Source of the DNA: Massilia atriviolacea
Lineage (GTDB): Bacteria; Pseudomonadota; Gammaproteobacteria; Burkholderiales; Burkholderiaceae_D
NCBI RefSeq assembly: GCF_003953935.1
Contig: NZ_RXLQ01000003.1
Location: forward strand, 310,001 to 374,000
Direction: 5' to 3'
Length of the DNA: 64,000 bases
Made by a program: the position numbers and the translations under genes. Under the pieces are notes generated by a model. The model was not told where the DNA came from, ran no database searches, and saw only the letters and a program-made list of their open reading frames with translations. This document shows positions 47,081-56,018 of this stretch, in pieces. Numbering within the stretch: position 1 is the first letter of the stretch; each line of letters opens with the position of its first letter.

Positions 47081-48508
47081 GTGGACAGAGCTTTAAACTA
47101 CAACAACAAGATCGTCAGGTACTTCACGATCGCCACCGTCTTTTGGGGCGTCATCGGCATGCTGGTCGGCGTCTTCATCGCCGCGCAGCTGGCCTGGCCG
47201 GCCCTCAATTTCGACATCGCCTGGTTGAGCTACGGGCGCTTGCGTCCACTGCATACCAATGCTGTCATTTTTGCATTCGGCATCAACGGCCTGTTTGCGA
47301 CTTCCTACTGGGTGGTGCAGCGCACCTGCCAGGTACGCCTGTTTTCGGACACCCTGTCCATGATGACCTTCTGGGGCTGGCAGGCGATCCTGATCCTGGC
47401 CACCATCACCTTGCCGATGGGTTTCACGCGCGGTAAGGAATACGCCGAGCTGGAATGGCCCATCGCGCTGCTGATCACCGTGGTCTGGGTGCTGTACGCG
47501 ATCGTCTTCTTCGGCACCATCGTCAAGCGCAAGGTCAAGCACATCTACGTCGCCAACTGGTTCTTCGGCGGCTACATCCTGGCCGTCGCCATCCTCCACA
47601 TCGTCAACGGCGCGGTCATGCCGGCCTCGATGTGGAAGTCCTACTCGGTCTACGCCGGGGTGCAGGACGCGATGATCCAATGGTGGTACGGCCACAATGC
47701 GGTCGGCTTCATCCTCACCGCCGGCTACCTCGGCATGGTCTACTACTTCATCCCGAAACAGGCCGAGCGTCCGGTGTACTCGTACCGCCTCTCGATCGTC
47801 CACTTCTGGGCCCTGATCTTCACCTACATGTGGGCGGGACCGCACCACCTGCACTACACCGCGCTGCCCGACTGGACCCAGTCGATCGGCATGGTGTTCT
47901 CGCTGATCCTGCTGGCGCCGTCGTGGGGCGGGATGATCAACGGGATCATGACCCTGTCGGGCGCCTGGTACAAGCTGCGTTCGGACCCGATCCTCAAGTT
48001 CCTGATCGTCTCGCTCTCGTTCTACGGCATCGCCACCTTCGAAGGCCCGATGATGTCGATCAAGACCATCAACGCGCTGTCGCACTACACCGACTGGACC
48101 GTCGCCCACGTGCACGCCGGCGCCCTCGGCTGGGTCGGATTCATTACCATGGGCTCGATCTACTACCTGATCCCGCGCCTGGCGGGCAAGAAGGAAATGT
48201 GGAGCGTGCGCCTGATCGACACCCACTTCTGGGTGGCGACCATCGGCATCGTGCTGTACATCGCCTCGATGTGGATCGCCGGCGTGATGCAGGGCCTGAT
48301 GTGGCGCGCGGTCAACAGCGACGGCACCCTGACCTACACCTTCGTCGAAGGCGTCAAGGCCACCTATCCGTACTACGTGATCCGCGTCGGCGGCGGCCTG
48401 CTGTACCTGACCGGCATGCTGCTGATGGCCTTTAACACCTTCATGACGATGCGCGGCACCGTGACCGACGACTCGCGCATCCCGACCCTTTTACCTGCAC
48501 ACGCCTGA
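47081..48508 (+). CDS. ccoN: cbb3-type cytochrome c oxidase subunit I
   Basis: 475 residues, 12 transmembrane helices, starting at GTG 47081 after CAGGAGAG. Conserved regions include [29 protein letters not shown] (heme b ligand His in LHTNA), the CuB ligand region [41 protein letters not shown] and [17 protein letters not shown]. It reduces O2 to water with high affinity and pumps protons. First of the four structural genes; an FNR box lies upstream. Confidence 0.97.
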   Translation: MDRALNYNNKIVRYFTIATVFWGVIGMLVGVFIAAQLAWPALNFDIAWLSYGRLRPLHTNAVIFAFGINGLFATSYWVVQRTCQVRLFSDTLSMMTFWGWQAILILATITLPMGFTRGKEYAELEWPIALLITVVWVLYAIVFFGTIVKRKVKHIYVANWFFGGYILAVAILHIVNGAVMPASMWKSYSVYAGVQDAMIQWWYGHNAVGFILTAGYLGMVYYFIPKQAERPVYSYRLSIVHFWALIFTYMWAGPHHLHYTALPDWTQSIGMVFSLILLAPSWGGMINGIMTLSGAWYKLRSDPILKFLIVSLSFYGIATFEGPMMSIKTINALSHYTDWTVAHVHAGALGWVGFITMGSIYYLIPRLAGKKEMWSVRLIDTHFWVATIGIVLYIASMWIAGVMQGLMWRAVNSDGTLTYTFVEGVKATYPYYVIRVGGGLLYLTGMLLMAFNTFMTMRGTVTDDSRIPTLLPAHA

Positions 48509-48522
48509 TTCCGGAGCTTGCA

Positions 48523-49137
48523 ATGAAATTTTCACATGAGTCTATCGAGAAGAATCCGTGGCTGCTGATCGGACTGGTTTTGCTGGTCGTATCGTTCGGC
48601 GGCCTGGTGGAAATCGTTCCCCTGTTCTTCCAGAAATCGACCACCGAACCGGTGGCCGGCCTGAAACCCTACTCGCCCCTGCGCCTGGTGGGACGCGACA
48701 TCTACGTGCGTGAAGGCTGCTACAACTGCCACTCGCAGATGATCCGTCCGTTCCGCGCCGAGACCGAGCGTTACGGCCACTATTCGGTGGCCGGCGAATT
48801 CGTCTACGACCATCCGTTCCAGTGGGGCTCCAAGCGCACCGGCCCGGACCTGGCGCGTGTGGGCGGGCGCTATAGCGACGAATGGCACCGCACCCACCTG
48901 GACAATCCGCGCGACGTGGTGCCGGAGTCGAACATGCCGGGCTACCCGTGGCTGGCCAAGACCAAGTTGAACCCGGACGAGGTGATCCCGAAAATGCGCG
49001 CCCTGCAGCGCCTGGCGACGCCGTACACGGAAGAAGACATCGCCCAGGCACCGGCCGCGTTGGCCGACAAGACCGAACAGGATGCCCTGATCGCCTATTT
49101 GCAGGGCCTCGGCATCCAGATCAAAACCAGGAACTGA
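48523..49137 (+). CDS. ccoO: cbb3-type cytochrome c oxidase subunit II (monoheme cytochrome c)
   Basis: 204 residues with one N-terminal membrane anchor ([24 protein letters not shown]) and a single heme-c motif CYNCH. Conserved [39 protein letters not shown] and [28 protein letters not shown] are diagnostic of CcoO. It passes electrons to the CcoN active site. Starts 14 bases after ccoN. Confidence 0.97.
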   Translation: MKFSHESIEKNPWLLIGLVLLVVSFGGLVEIVPLFFQKSTTEPVAGLKPYSPLRLVGRDIYVREGCYNCHSQMIRPFRAETERYGHYSVAGEFVYDHPFQWGSKRTGPDLARVGGRYSDEWHRTHLDNPRDVVPESNMPGYPWLAKTKLNPDEVIPKMRALQRLATPYTEEDIAQAPAALADKTEQDALIAYLQGLGIQIKTRN

Positions 49138-49138
49138 C

Positions 49139-49348
49139 ATGGCAATCGAACATATTTTTGACAGTGCGAGCAGCGTGATGACCGTCATCAGCTTCACCAC
49201 CTTCTGCGGCATTCTGCTGTGGACCTTCGTCCTGAAGGGGCGCAAGGATTTCGAGACGCAAGCGGCGCTGCCGTTTGCCGACGACACGCGCAACGACACG
49301 CGCAACGACAGTAACCGCGACAGCGACGGGGAGAACGGTCATGGCTGA
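49139..49348 (+). CDS. ccoQ: cbb3-type oxidase subunit CcoQ
   Basis: 69 residues: one transmembrane helix (SVMTVISFTTFCGILLWTFVLKGRKDFE) followed by a polar tail with a short RNDTRND duplication. Its stop overlaps the ccoP start by eight bases. CcoQ stabilises the CcoNOP complex. The polar tail is somewhat longer than usual. Confidence 0.92.
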   Translation: MAIEHIFDSASSVMTVISFTTFCGILLWTFVLKGRKDFETQAALPFADDTRNDTRNDSNRDSDGENGHG

Positions 49349-50279
49349 TTTCACCAGCGGTTTCTGGGACCTGTACATCGTCGTCATCACCATCCTGGCG
49401 ATCGTCGGCTGCGGCGTGCTGCTGTGGTCGCAGTCGACCCACACGGTCGAACCGGGCAGCGACGGCACCACCGGCCACGTCTGGGATGAAAACCTGACCG
49501 AGCTCAACACCCCGCTGCCGCGCTGGTGGATGTGGCTGTTCTACATCACCATCGTGTTCGCGCTGGCCTACCTGGTGCTGTACCCGGGCCTGGGCAGCTA
49601 CGCCGGCAAGTTGGGCTGGAAGTCGAGCGGCGAGTACCAGCAGGAGCTGGCCAAGGCCGATGCCGATTACGGCCCGCTGTTCGCCAAGTATGCCAGCGAG
49701 GACCTGAAGGTGGTGGCCGCCGATCCGCAGGCGCACGCCATCGGCGAGCGCATGTTCCTGACCTACTGCGCGCAGTGCCACGGTTCCGATGCGCGCGGCA
49801 ACAAGGGCTATCCCGACCTGACCGACAAGGACTGGCTGCATGGCGGCGAGCCCTCGGTGATCAAGGAAACCATCATGAAGGGCCGCACCGGCATGATGCC
49901 GCCGATGGGCGCGGCGGTCGGCTCGGAAGCGGACATCGAGAACGTGGCGCACTACGTCAAGAGCCTGTCGGGCCTGACCGCCGATCCGATCAAGGTTTCC
50001 TTCGGCAAGCCCAAGTTCGCGGCCTGCATCGCCTGCCACGGCGCCGGCGGGGTCGGCAACCAGGCCCTGGGCGCGCCCAACCTGGCCGACAAGGTCTGGC
50101 TGTACGGCGGCAGCGCCGAGACGATCATGGAGACGATCCGCAAGGGCCGCACCAACAGCATGCCGGCCTTCCACGAGTTCCTGGGCGAGTCCAAGGTGCA
50201 CGTGCTGGCGGCGTATGTATGGAGCCTGTCGAACGATCCGGCCCAGCAGCCCAAGGTAGCGGAGGTAGCACCGAAATGA
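49341..50279 (+). CDS. ccoP: cbb3-type cytochrome c oxidase subunit III (diheme)
   Basis: 312 residues from ATG 49341 (GGGGAG upstream), with two N-terminal transmembrane segments and two heme-c motifs, CAQCH and CIACH, in a periplasmic domain. NTPLPRWWMWLFYITIVFALAYLVLYPGLG is the conserved CcoP entry region. It accepts electrons from cytochrome c and passes them to CcoO. Confidence 0.97.
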   Translation: MADFTSGFWDLYIVVITILAIVGCGVLLWSQSTHTVEPGSDGTTGHVWDENLTELNTPLPRWWMWLFYITIVFALAYLVLYPGLGSYAGKLGWKSSGEYQQELAKADADYGPLFAKYASEDLKVVAADPQAHAIGERMFLTYCAQCHGSDARGNKGYPDLTDKDWLHGGEPSVIKETIMKGRTGMMPPMGAAVGSEADIENVAHYVKSLSGLTADPIKVSFGKPKFAACIACHGAGGVGNQALGAPNLADKVWLYGGSAETIMETIRKGRTNSMPAFHEFLGESKVHVLAAYVWSLSNDPAQQPKVAEVAPK

Positions 50280-51679
50280 ACGAGGCCCCCACCAAGCCGG
50301 CGGTGATCCGGATGTACGCGGCGCGCGAAGAGATTTATCCGCGCGAAGCGAAAGGACGATACGCAAGCTTGCGCTGGGCCTGCGTGTGGATCACGCAGCT
50401 GGTCTTTTACGGCCTGCCGTGGATGAACTGGAACGGCCGCCAGGCCGTCCTGTTCGACCTCGGCGCCCGCAAGTTCTACATCTTCGGCATGGTGTTGTGG
50501 CCGCAGGACTTCATCTACCTGGCGGCGCTGCTGATCGTGGCCGCCTACCTGCTGTTCCTGGTGACCGCGATCGCGGGACGGGTGTGGTGCGGCTTTGCCT
50601 GCCCGCAGACGGTGTACACCGAAATTTTCATGTGGATCGAGCGCAAGATCGAAGGCGCGCGCAGCGCCCGCATCCGCCTCGACCGCCAGCCCTGGACCGC
50701 CGACAAGCTGGCGCGCAAGACGGCCAAGCACGTGGCCTGGGGCGCGGTGGCGCTGTTTACGGGCTTCAGTTTCGTGGCTTACTTCGCGCCGGTGCGTTCG
50801 CTGCTGTCGAACATCGGCGCGTTCGCCCTGGGGCCGTGGGAATGGTTCTGGATCTTCTTCTACGCCTTCGCCACCTACGGCAATGCCGGCTGGCTGCGCG
50901 AGCAGGTGTGCAAATATATGTGCCCGTATGCGCGCTTCCAGAGCGCCATGTTCGACAAGGACACCCTGATCGTCACCTACGACCAGGAACGGGGCGAACC
51001 GCGCGGCGCGCTCAGTCCCAAGAATGCCGCCCAGGCCGCGAAAGAGAAGGGCGACTGCATCGACTGCAATATGTGCGTGCAGGTGTGCCCGACCGGGATC
51101 GACATCCGCAAGGGCCTGCAGTACGAATGCATCGGCTGCGCCGCCTGCGTCGACGCCTGCAACGGCGTGATGGACAAGATCGACCTGCCGCGCGGGCTGA
51201 TCCGCTACTCGACCGACAACGCGATGGACAACAAATGGTCGGCCAGGCGCATCGGCCAGCGCATCCTGCGCACGCGGGTGATGATCTACACCGCGCTGCT
51301 GGTGCTGATCGTGGCCGGCTTCGGCACGGCGCTGGCGCTGCGCACCCCGCTCAAGCTCGACGTGATCCGCGACCGCGGATCGATGGGGCGCGAAGTGGGC
51401 GACGGCCTGATCGAAAACGTGTACCGCCTGCAGATCATGAATACGGCCGAAGCCGGGCATACCTTCCGCATCAAGGTCTCGGGCATCGATTCGGTGCGCC
51501 TGGCCACGCCGGAGGAAGCGGTGCTCGACGGCGCCAGCACCCGCGCGGTGCCGGTTCGGGTGCAGGTCGAGCGCGGCGCGGCGGCCAAGGGCTCGAACCA
51601 GATCGAATTCGAACTGACGGCGACCGACGACCCCTCGCTGACGGTGCGTGAAAAAGCCGTGTTTATCGTACCCAAGTAA
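50276..51679 (+). CDS. ccoG: Cytochrome c oxidase accessory protein CcoG (FixG)
   Basis: 467 residues starting at ATG 50276, which overlaps the ccoP stop as ATGA. It has five transmembrane helices, the CGFACPQTVYTEIFMWIER segment, and two [4Fe-4S] ferredoxin motifs (CIDCNMCVQVCP and CIGCAACVDAC). The C-terminal FixG-type domain (RLQIMNTAEAGHTFRIKVSG) follows. CcoG is thought to reduce copper during assembly of the CcoN centre. Confidence 0.95.
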   Translation: MNEAPTKPAVIRMYAAREEIYPREAKGRYASLRWACVWITQLVFYGLPWMNWNGRQAVLFDLGARKFYIFGMVLWPQDFIYLAALLIVAAYLLFLVTAIAGRVWCGFACPQTVYTEIFMWIERKIEGARSARIRLDRQPWTADKLARKTAKHVAWGAVALFTGFSFVAYFAPVRSLLSNIGAFALGPWEWFWIFFYAFATYGNAGWLREQVCKYMCPYARFQSAMFDKDTLIVTYDQERGEPRGALSPKNAAQAAKEKGDCIDCNMCVQVCPTGIDIRKGLQYECIGCAACVDACNGVMDKIDLPRGLIRYSTDNAMDNKWSARRIGQRILRTRVMIYTALLVLIVAGFGTALALRTPLKLDVIRDRGSMGREVGDGLIENVYRLQIMNTAEAGHTFRIKVSGIDSVRLATPEEAVLDGASTRAVPVRVQVERGAAAKGSNQIEFELTATDDPSLTVREKAVFIVPK

Positions 51680-51741
51680 GCGTACCCAAATAAGCGTGTC
51701 CGAATAATCGTGCCAAAATAGCGCAAAAAAAGGAGACTTGC

Positions 51742-52275
51742 ATGCAAACCGCCTTACCCGTCACTCCCCCGGCCGGCCCGTGGTACAAGCACCGCTGGCC
51801 ATGGCTCCTGATGCTCGGTCCCGCCATCGTGGTGGTGGCCGGCGTCAACCTCGGCTTCGTGGCCTATCGCGGCCAGGACGCCATGGTTGTCGACGACTAC
51901 TACAAGAAGGGCAAGGCGATCAACCAGGACTTGCGGCGCGACCGCGCGGCCAGCGCCATGCGCCTGGCGTTCGACGCGCGCTACGACCCCGCCGGCGAAA
52001 AGCTGGCGGGGGCCCTGAGCAGCGGCGGGCAGCCCTTGAACGCGCCGTTCAGCATCCACCTGGCGCACGCCACCCAGCCCGAAAAGGACCGCAAGCTGGA
52101 CGTGATTCCGGATGCGCAGGGGCGTTTTTCGGTGGCGCTGCCGATGCTCGAGCGGGCCCGCTGGCAGGTGGTGATCGAAGGCGGCAAGCGCGACTGGCGC
52201 CTGGCCGCGGCCTGGCACTGGCCGCGCGAGCAGGCGCTGGCGATCAAGGCCGATGTGCAGGAAACAGCCAACTAA
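51742..52275 (+). CDS. ccoH: CcoH/FixH-family cbb3 assembly protein
   Basis: 177 residues with one transmembrane helix near the N-terminus (WPWLLMLGPAIVVVAGVNLGFVAYR) and the FixH motif DAMVVDDYYKKGKAINQDLRRDRAA, followed by a periplasmic beta domain. It stays bound to the oxidase during assembly. A Shine-Dalgarno AAGGAGA lies seven bases upstream. Confidence 0.92.
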   Translation: MQTALPVTPPAGPWYKHRWPWLLMLGPAIVVVAGVNLGFVAYRGQDAMVVDDYYKKGKAINQDLRRDRAASAMRLAFDARYDPAGEKLAGALSSGGQPLNAPFSIHLAHATQPEKDRKLDVIPDAQGRFSVALPMLERARWQVVIEGGKRDWRLAAAWHWPREQALAIKADVQETAN

Positions 52276-52289
52276 ACGGGGGAGTGTCG

Positions 52290-52523
52290 ATGCGTCTTGC
52301 GATGAAAGTGTTGTGGCCCGCCTTCCTGGCGGCGATGCTGGCCGAAGGCTGTTTTTTCGCGCTGTTCGATCCGCGCGAATCGCTGCACCTGGGCGAGCTG
52401 GCCTTGTCGCCGATGGCGGTGTACACCATCGGTTTTTTCTTTTTCTGGACCTGGTGCGCGATCGCCAGCATGCTGACCTACTACCTGCTGGTGATCCCGG
52501 ACGATCCGCACCCGCCGTTCTAG
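52290..52523 (+). CDS. Small two-helix membrane protein at the end of the cco cluster
   Basis: 77 residues, ATG 52290 preceded by GGGGGAG. Two transmembrane helices (VLWPAFLAAMLAEGCFFALF; VYTIGFFFFWTWCAIASMLTYYLLVI) separated by a short hairpin with DPRESLHLG. It starts 14 bases after ccoH and converges with fnr. No named family is known to me; similar small ORFs occur in betaproteobacterial cbb3 clusters. It could be a subunit or assembly factor. Confidence 0.8.
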   Translation: MRLAMKVLWPAFLAAMLAEGCFFALFDPRESLHLGELALSPMAVYTIGFFFFWTWCAIASMLTYYLLVIPDDPHPPF

Positions 52524-52551
52524 GGGCCGGACGCGGCTGCGGGCGCCGCCG

Positions 52552-53319
52552 TCACGCCATCGGGCTGCACTGCTCGGTGCCGGCGGCCAGCGCCTTGAGC
52601 ATGGCCGGGTTGAGCAGGGTCAGCTCGCGCTTGTCGACGCTGATCCAGCCCTGCTTCTTGAAGCGCGACAGCAGGCGGCTGATGCTCTCGATGGTCAGGC
52701 CCAGGTAGTTGCCGATATCTTCGCGCGACATGCGCAGCTGGAAGCTGCTGGCCGAGTAGCCGCGCGCCGCATAGCGCGCCGACAGGTTGACCAGGAACAC
52801 GGCGAAGCGCTGCTCCGCCCGCATGTTTCCCAGCAATAACATGACATTCTGCTCGCGCGTGATTTCCTGGCTCATGATGCGGTGGAAATGGCGCAACAGG
52901 GTGGGCACTTCGCCGAACAATTCTTCCAGGCGCGCGAACGGGATTTCGCACACTTCGCTGTCTTCCAGCGCGACCGCGTCGCAATGGTGGCGGTCGCCGC
53001 TGATGGCGTCCATGCCCAGCAGTTCGCCGGCCATCTGGAAGCCGGTGATCTGCTGCTCGCCGCCCGCGTTCACCTGGTAGGTCTTGAAGTGGCCGAAGCG
53101 GATCGCGTACAGGTTGCGGAACGGCTCGTCCATCTGGTACAGGCGCTCGTCGCGCGCGAGGCGGCGGCGCTTGCCGATGATGCTGTCCAGGCGCGAGATA
53201 TCGTCGCTGTCGAGTCCCATCGGCAGGCACAGCTGGTGCATGCTGCAACCCGCACAGCTTGCCTTGAGGGCTGCGACGTTCAGCAGGGCTGCGGGAACGA
53301 ATGGAAGTGGCTGTGGCAT
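52552..53319 (-). CDS. fnr: FNR/ANR-type oxygen-responsive regulator
   Basis: 255 residues from ATG 53319. The [4Fe-4S] ligands are Cys22, Cys25, Cys31 (CAGCSMHQLC) and Cys113 (RHHCD), matching FNR spacing. The DNA-recognition helix contains ESISR, the E--SR arrangement that reads TTGAT half-sites. It activates genes under low oxygen. The four FNR boxes in this window are its likely targets, including the cco operon next to it. No clear FNR box precedes its own start. An in-frame ATG at 53376 is possible but gives no better context. Confidence 0.95.
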   Translation of the reverse strand: MPQPLPFVPAALLNVAALKASCAGCSMHQLCLPMGLDSDDISRLDSIIGKRRRLARDERLYQMDEPFRNLYAIRFGHFKTYQVNAGGEQQITGFQMAGELLGMDAISGDRHHCDAVALEDSEVCEIPFARLEELFGEVPTLLRHFHRIMSQEITREQNVMLLLGNMRAEQRFAVFLVNLSARYAARGYSASSFQLRMSREDIGNYLGLTIESISRLLSRFKKQGWISVDKRELTLLNPAMLKALAAGTEQCSPMA

Positions 53320-53505
53320 GGCATCTGACAATTTGTGGCTTGAGCCGTATGATACCCCAGTGGAACCATGGCGCACAGGCCATAAGCGGTGCAGTTGCCG
53401 TCTTTTACCCAGTACAGATGCCAGTTTTTTCGCGGCGAATTGTCATAATCGCCAGCGCCGTTGTGCAACTCCCAACAAGGCCGCGCTGGCGCTTACCCGC
53501 ATCGG

Positions 53506-54753
53506 CTAGCGCGGGCGGAAACGCACGTCGACGTTCGACACCTCGCCGGCGACCTTGGCTTTCTTCGGCTTCTTCGGTTTTTTCAGCACTTCGCCGGCCG
53601 TATTCGTGACCGGCACCCGGTGTTCCGGCGCAAAGCCCGGTTCCTCGATCCGTTCCAGCGTCTGCCTGGTCAGGATTTCTATGGCGGCGAGCAACTGCAC
53701 CTCGTCCGCACACACCAGCGAGACCGCCTCGCCCGAGGCGCCTGCGCGGCCGGTGCGGCCGGTGCGGTGGATGTAGTCCTCGGCCACGATCGGCAGGTCG
53801 AAATTGACCACCTGCGGCAAGTCGTCGATGTCCAGTCCGCGCGCGGCCACATCGGTCGCCACCAGGATCTTCGCTTCGCCCGCCTTGAAACGCTCGAGCG
53901 CGCGCAGGCGGGCCGGCTGCGGCTTGTCGCCGTGGATCGAATCGGCCGCGATGCCCTGGGCCTGCAAGGTATCGACCAGCTGGTCCACGCCCTTGCGCGT
54001 CTTGACGAATACCAGCACCTGGCCCCAGCGCTGCTTTTTCAGCAGGTGCAGGAACAGTTCCGGCTTGCGTTTCTTGTCGACCGGAACTACCCACTGGCGG
54101 ATGCGCTTGACCGTGCTGTTGCGTGGACTGACCTCGATGCTGAGCGGATCGTTCAGCAGCTTGCCGGCCAGCGCCCGGATCGCGTCCGAAAAGGTGGCCG
54201 AAAACAGCAGGGTCTGGCGTTTTTTCGGCAGGGCGGCGAACACGGCGTCGAGCTCGCGCGAAAAGCCCAGGTCGAGCATGCGGTCGGCTTCGTCGAGCAC
54301 CAGCGTTTCCAGCTGCTCGAACCGGACCGCGTTCTGGCGGTACAGGTCGAGCAGGCGGCCTGGCGTGGCCACCAGCACGTCGAGCCCCTTGCGCAGCTTC
54401 ATCATCTGCGGATTGATGCTGACGCCGCCGTAGGCCACATGGGTGCGCAGCGGCAGGCCGGCGCCGTAGGCCCGGAAACTCTCGTGCACCTGCTCGGCCA
54501 GTTCGCGGGTCGGCACCAGCACCAGCACGCGCACCGCGTTGGCGCCGACCTGGCCCTGCAGGGTCAGGCGCTGCAGCAGGGGCAGGGCGAAGCCGGCGGT
54601 CTTGCCGGTGCCGGTCTGGGCGGCGGCCATCATGTCGCGGCCGGCCAGCACGGCGGGAATGGCTTGCGCCTGCACCGGGGTGGGCGTGCGGTAGCCGAGC
54701 GCGTCGAGCGTGCGCACGAGGGGATCGATCAGACCGAGGGTATCGAAAGACAT
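53506..54753 (-). CDS. rhlE: DEAD-box ATP-dependent RNA helicase
   Basis: 415 residues from ATG 54753. All core motifs are present: [11 protein letters not shown] (Q motif), [12 protein letters not shown] (I), PTRELAEQ (Ia), DEADRML (II), FSATF (III), [35 protein letters not shown] (IV-V) and [10 protein letters not shown] (VI). The C-terminus is Lys-rich ([11 protein letters not shown]), as in RhlE. It remodels RNA during ribosome assembly or mRNA decay, often in the cold. Confidence 0.93.
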   Translation of the reverse strand: MSFDTLGLIDPLVRTLDALGYRTPTPVQAQAIPAVLAGRDMMAAAQTGTGKTAGFALPLLQRLTLQGQVGANAVRVLVLVPTRELAEQVHESFRAYGAGLPLRTHVAYGGVSINPQMMKLRKGLDVLVATPGRLLDLYRQNAVRFEQLETLVLDEADRMLDLGFSRELDAVFAALPKKRQTLLFSATFSDAIRALAGKLLNDPLSIEVSPRNSTVKRIRQWVVPVDKKRKPELFLHLLKKQRWGQVLVFVKTRKGVDQLVDTLQAQGIAADSIHGDKPQPARLRALERFKAGEAKILVATDVAARGLDIDDLPQVVNFDLPIVAEDYIHRTGRTGRAGASGEAVSLVCADEVQLLAAIEILTRQTLERIEEPGFAPEHRVPVTNTAGEVLKKPKKPKKAKVAGEVSNVDVRFRPR

Positions 54754-54825
54754 GGGGAAGCGACCTTGCAGCAAAAGAACAAGGGCGTAGTTTACTCTGT
54801 CCGGCGCTTGCCGGGGCGCAAAAGC

Positions 54826-54951
54826 CTAGCGCGAGGCCGGCGCCGAGACGGTCGGCTTGGTCGGTTCGTGCTTGTCGCCGCAGCCGGCCACGGCCAGCAG
54901 CAGCATGCAGCAGGCGGCCAGCGCCGCGAGCGGGTGAGAGCGTGGTGTCAT
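54826..54951 (-). CDS. 41-residue lipoprotein
   Basis: ATG 54951 is preceded by AAGGGAA. The 41 residues have a signal with lipobox AVAGC (Cys23) and a short mature part CGDKHEPTKPTVSAPASR. Size resembles LptM-type lipoproteins but the LptM motif is absent. It lies 72 bases upstream of rhlE on the same strand. Confidence 0.65.
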   Translation of the reverse strand: MTPRSHPLAALAACCMLLLAVAGCGDKHEPTKPTVSAPASR

Positions 54952-54993
54952 GGCGCATTCCCTTGCAAAAAGGACATGCTACCCGCAAGCACG

Positions 54994-55023
54994 CCCGCGC
55001 GGCGCGCTGTTGCCGCGCGCGGG
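54994..55023 (-). terminator. GC-rich hairpin downstream of the beta-barrel protein gene
   Basis: CCCGCGC and GCGCGGG flank GGC/GCC and a short loop just past the stop of the gene ending at 55037, which gives a very stable stem. No U-tract follows, so it may act as an mRNA 3' protecting structure or terminator. Confidence 0.45.
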
Positions 55024-55036
55024 TCTTAGTGGCTGC

Positions 55037-55708
55037 TTAGAAACGGTAGCTGATACCGGCGCGCAATACCGGGTACACCTTGTAGGCTTCGACGTCGGCT
55101 TCCATCTTCACGCGCTCGGTGGCGATGTCGCGCGCCAGCAGGGTGCAGAAGGCGGCGGTGCCGGCGCAGTTCGAATTCGTCAGGCGGCCCTTCGGATGAC
55201 CCTGCCACAACGCGCCCAGGTCGGCGCTGATCTGCCACTTCTTGTCGGTGCTCAGGGCATTGCCCCAGCCGATGCCGAGGTAGGGCGCGCCCTTGTTGTA
55301 CTCGATGCCGCCGTTCAGGATGCCGACCTGGTTCGCGGCATAGGTCTTGCCGTTGATGTTGAAGTTGCCGTTCGAATCCTGGCGCGCCACCATGCTGATT
55401 TTGTTGCCGTTGTACACCACGCCGCCGGTCAGGCGGAACGGGCTGTTATCGATCAGGTGCCAGTCGAACAGCACGTCGATATTCTGCAGCTTGGCCTTCA
55501 TGGTGTAGCTCAGGGTGCTGGCGGTATCGTTGTATTCGCGCTGGAAATAGCTGGCGCCGAAACGGGCGTTCAGGCTTTTTTCCATTGGGAAAATCACGTG
55601 CGCGCCGACGCCGGTGGTGCCGACTTCGGCGGTGACGGCGAACTGGGCCTGGGCGCTGGTGGCGAGCAACAGGGCGGCGGCCGCCAGGACGGTATTCTTG
55701 ATATACAT
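55037..55708 (-). CDS. Outer-membrane beta-barrel protein
   Basis: 223 residues from ATG 55708 with a signal peptide (MYIKNTVLAAAALLLATSAQA) and a beta-barrel that ends in a terminal Phe (RAGISYRF), the outer-membrane assembly signal. Strands such as NARFGASYFQREYND, LFDWHLIDNSPFRLTGGVVYNGN and PYLGIGWGNAL alternate aromatic and small residues as in OmpW/porin-like barrels. No specific family is certain. Confidence 0.85.
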   Translation of the reverse strand: MYIKNTVLAAAALLLATSAQAQFAVTAEVGTTGVGAHVIFPMEKSLNARFGASYFQREYNDTASTLSYTMKAKLQNIDVLFDWHLIDNSPFRLTGGVVYNGNKISMVARQDSNGNFNINGKTYAANQVGILNGGIEYNKGAPYLGIGWGNALSTDKKWQISADLGALWQGHPKGRLTNSNCAGTAAFCTLLARDIATERVKMEADVEAYKVYPVLRAGISYRF

Positions 55709-56018
55709 GCAATGACCTTTGACGAATGACTGGGGGATGGCGCGATTGTACCGGCTCGGGCCGGCGACTCTGGCATCGTGGCCCGCCATGCTACCCCAGT
55801 CGGGGCCGTCATTCCAGTCCCTTACGGTAAGCAATTGTCGCATTTTGTCGCGCCGGCGCCGTGCGGCGGACCGTGCGGATCGGGTGTTTCGCCTGTATTG
55901 ACGGGCGCCGTTGCGTGCCGGGGTGGTGGTTTCCGGGGGCAATCCATGATAAATTCTGTCGCGCTCGGGTTCAGGCCGTCTGAACCGGGCCCATGACAAT
56001 GACACAGGAGATTCCCGC

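Noticed and set aside
53320-53505. FNR box in front of fnr
   Set aside because: No TTGAT-N4-ATCAA-like sequence found; the nearest TTGTGGCTTGAG is too divergent.
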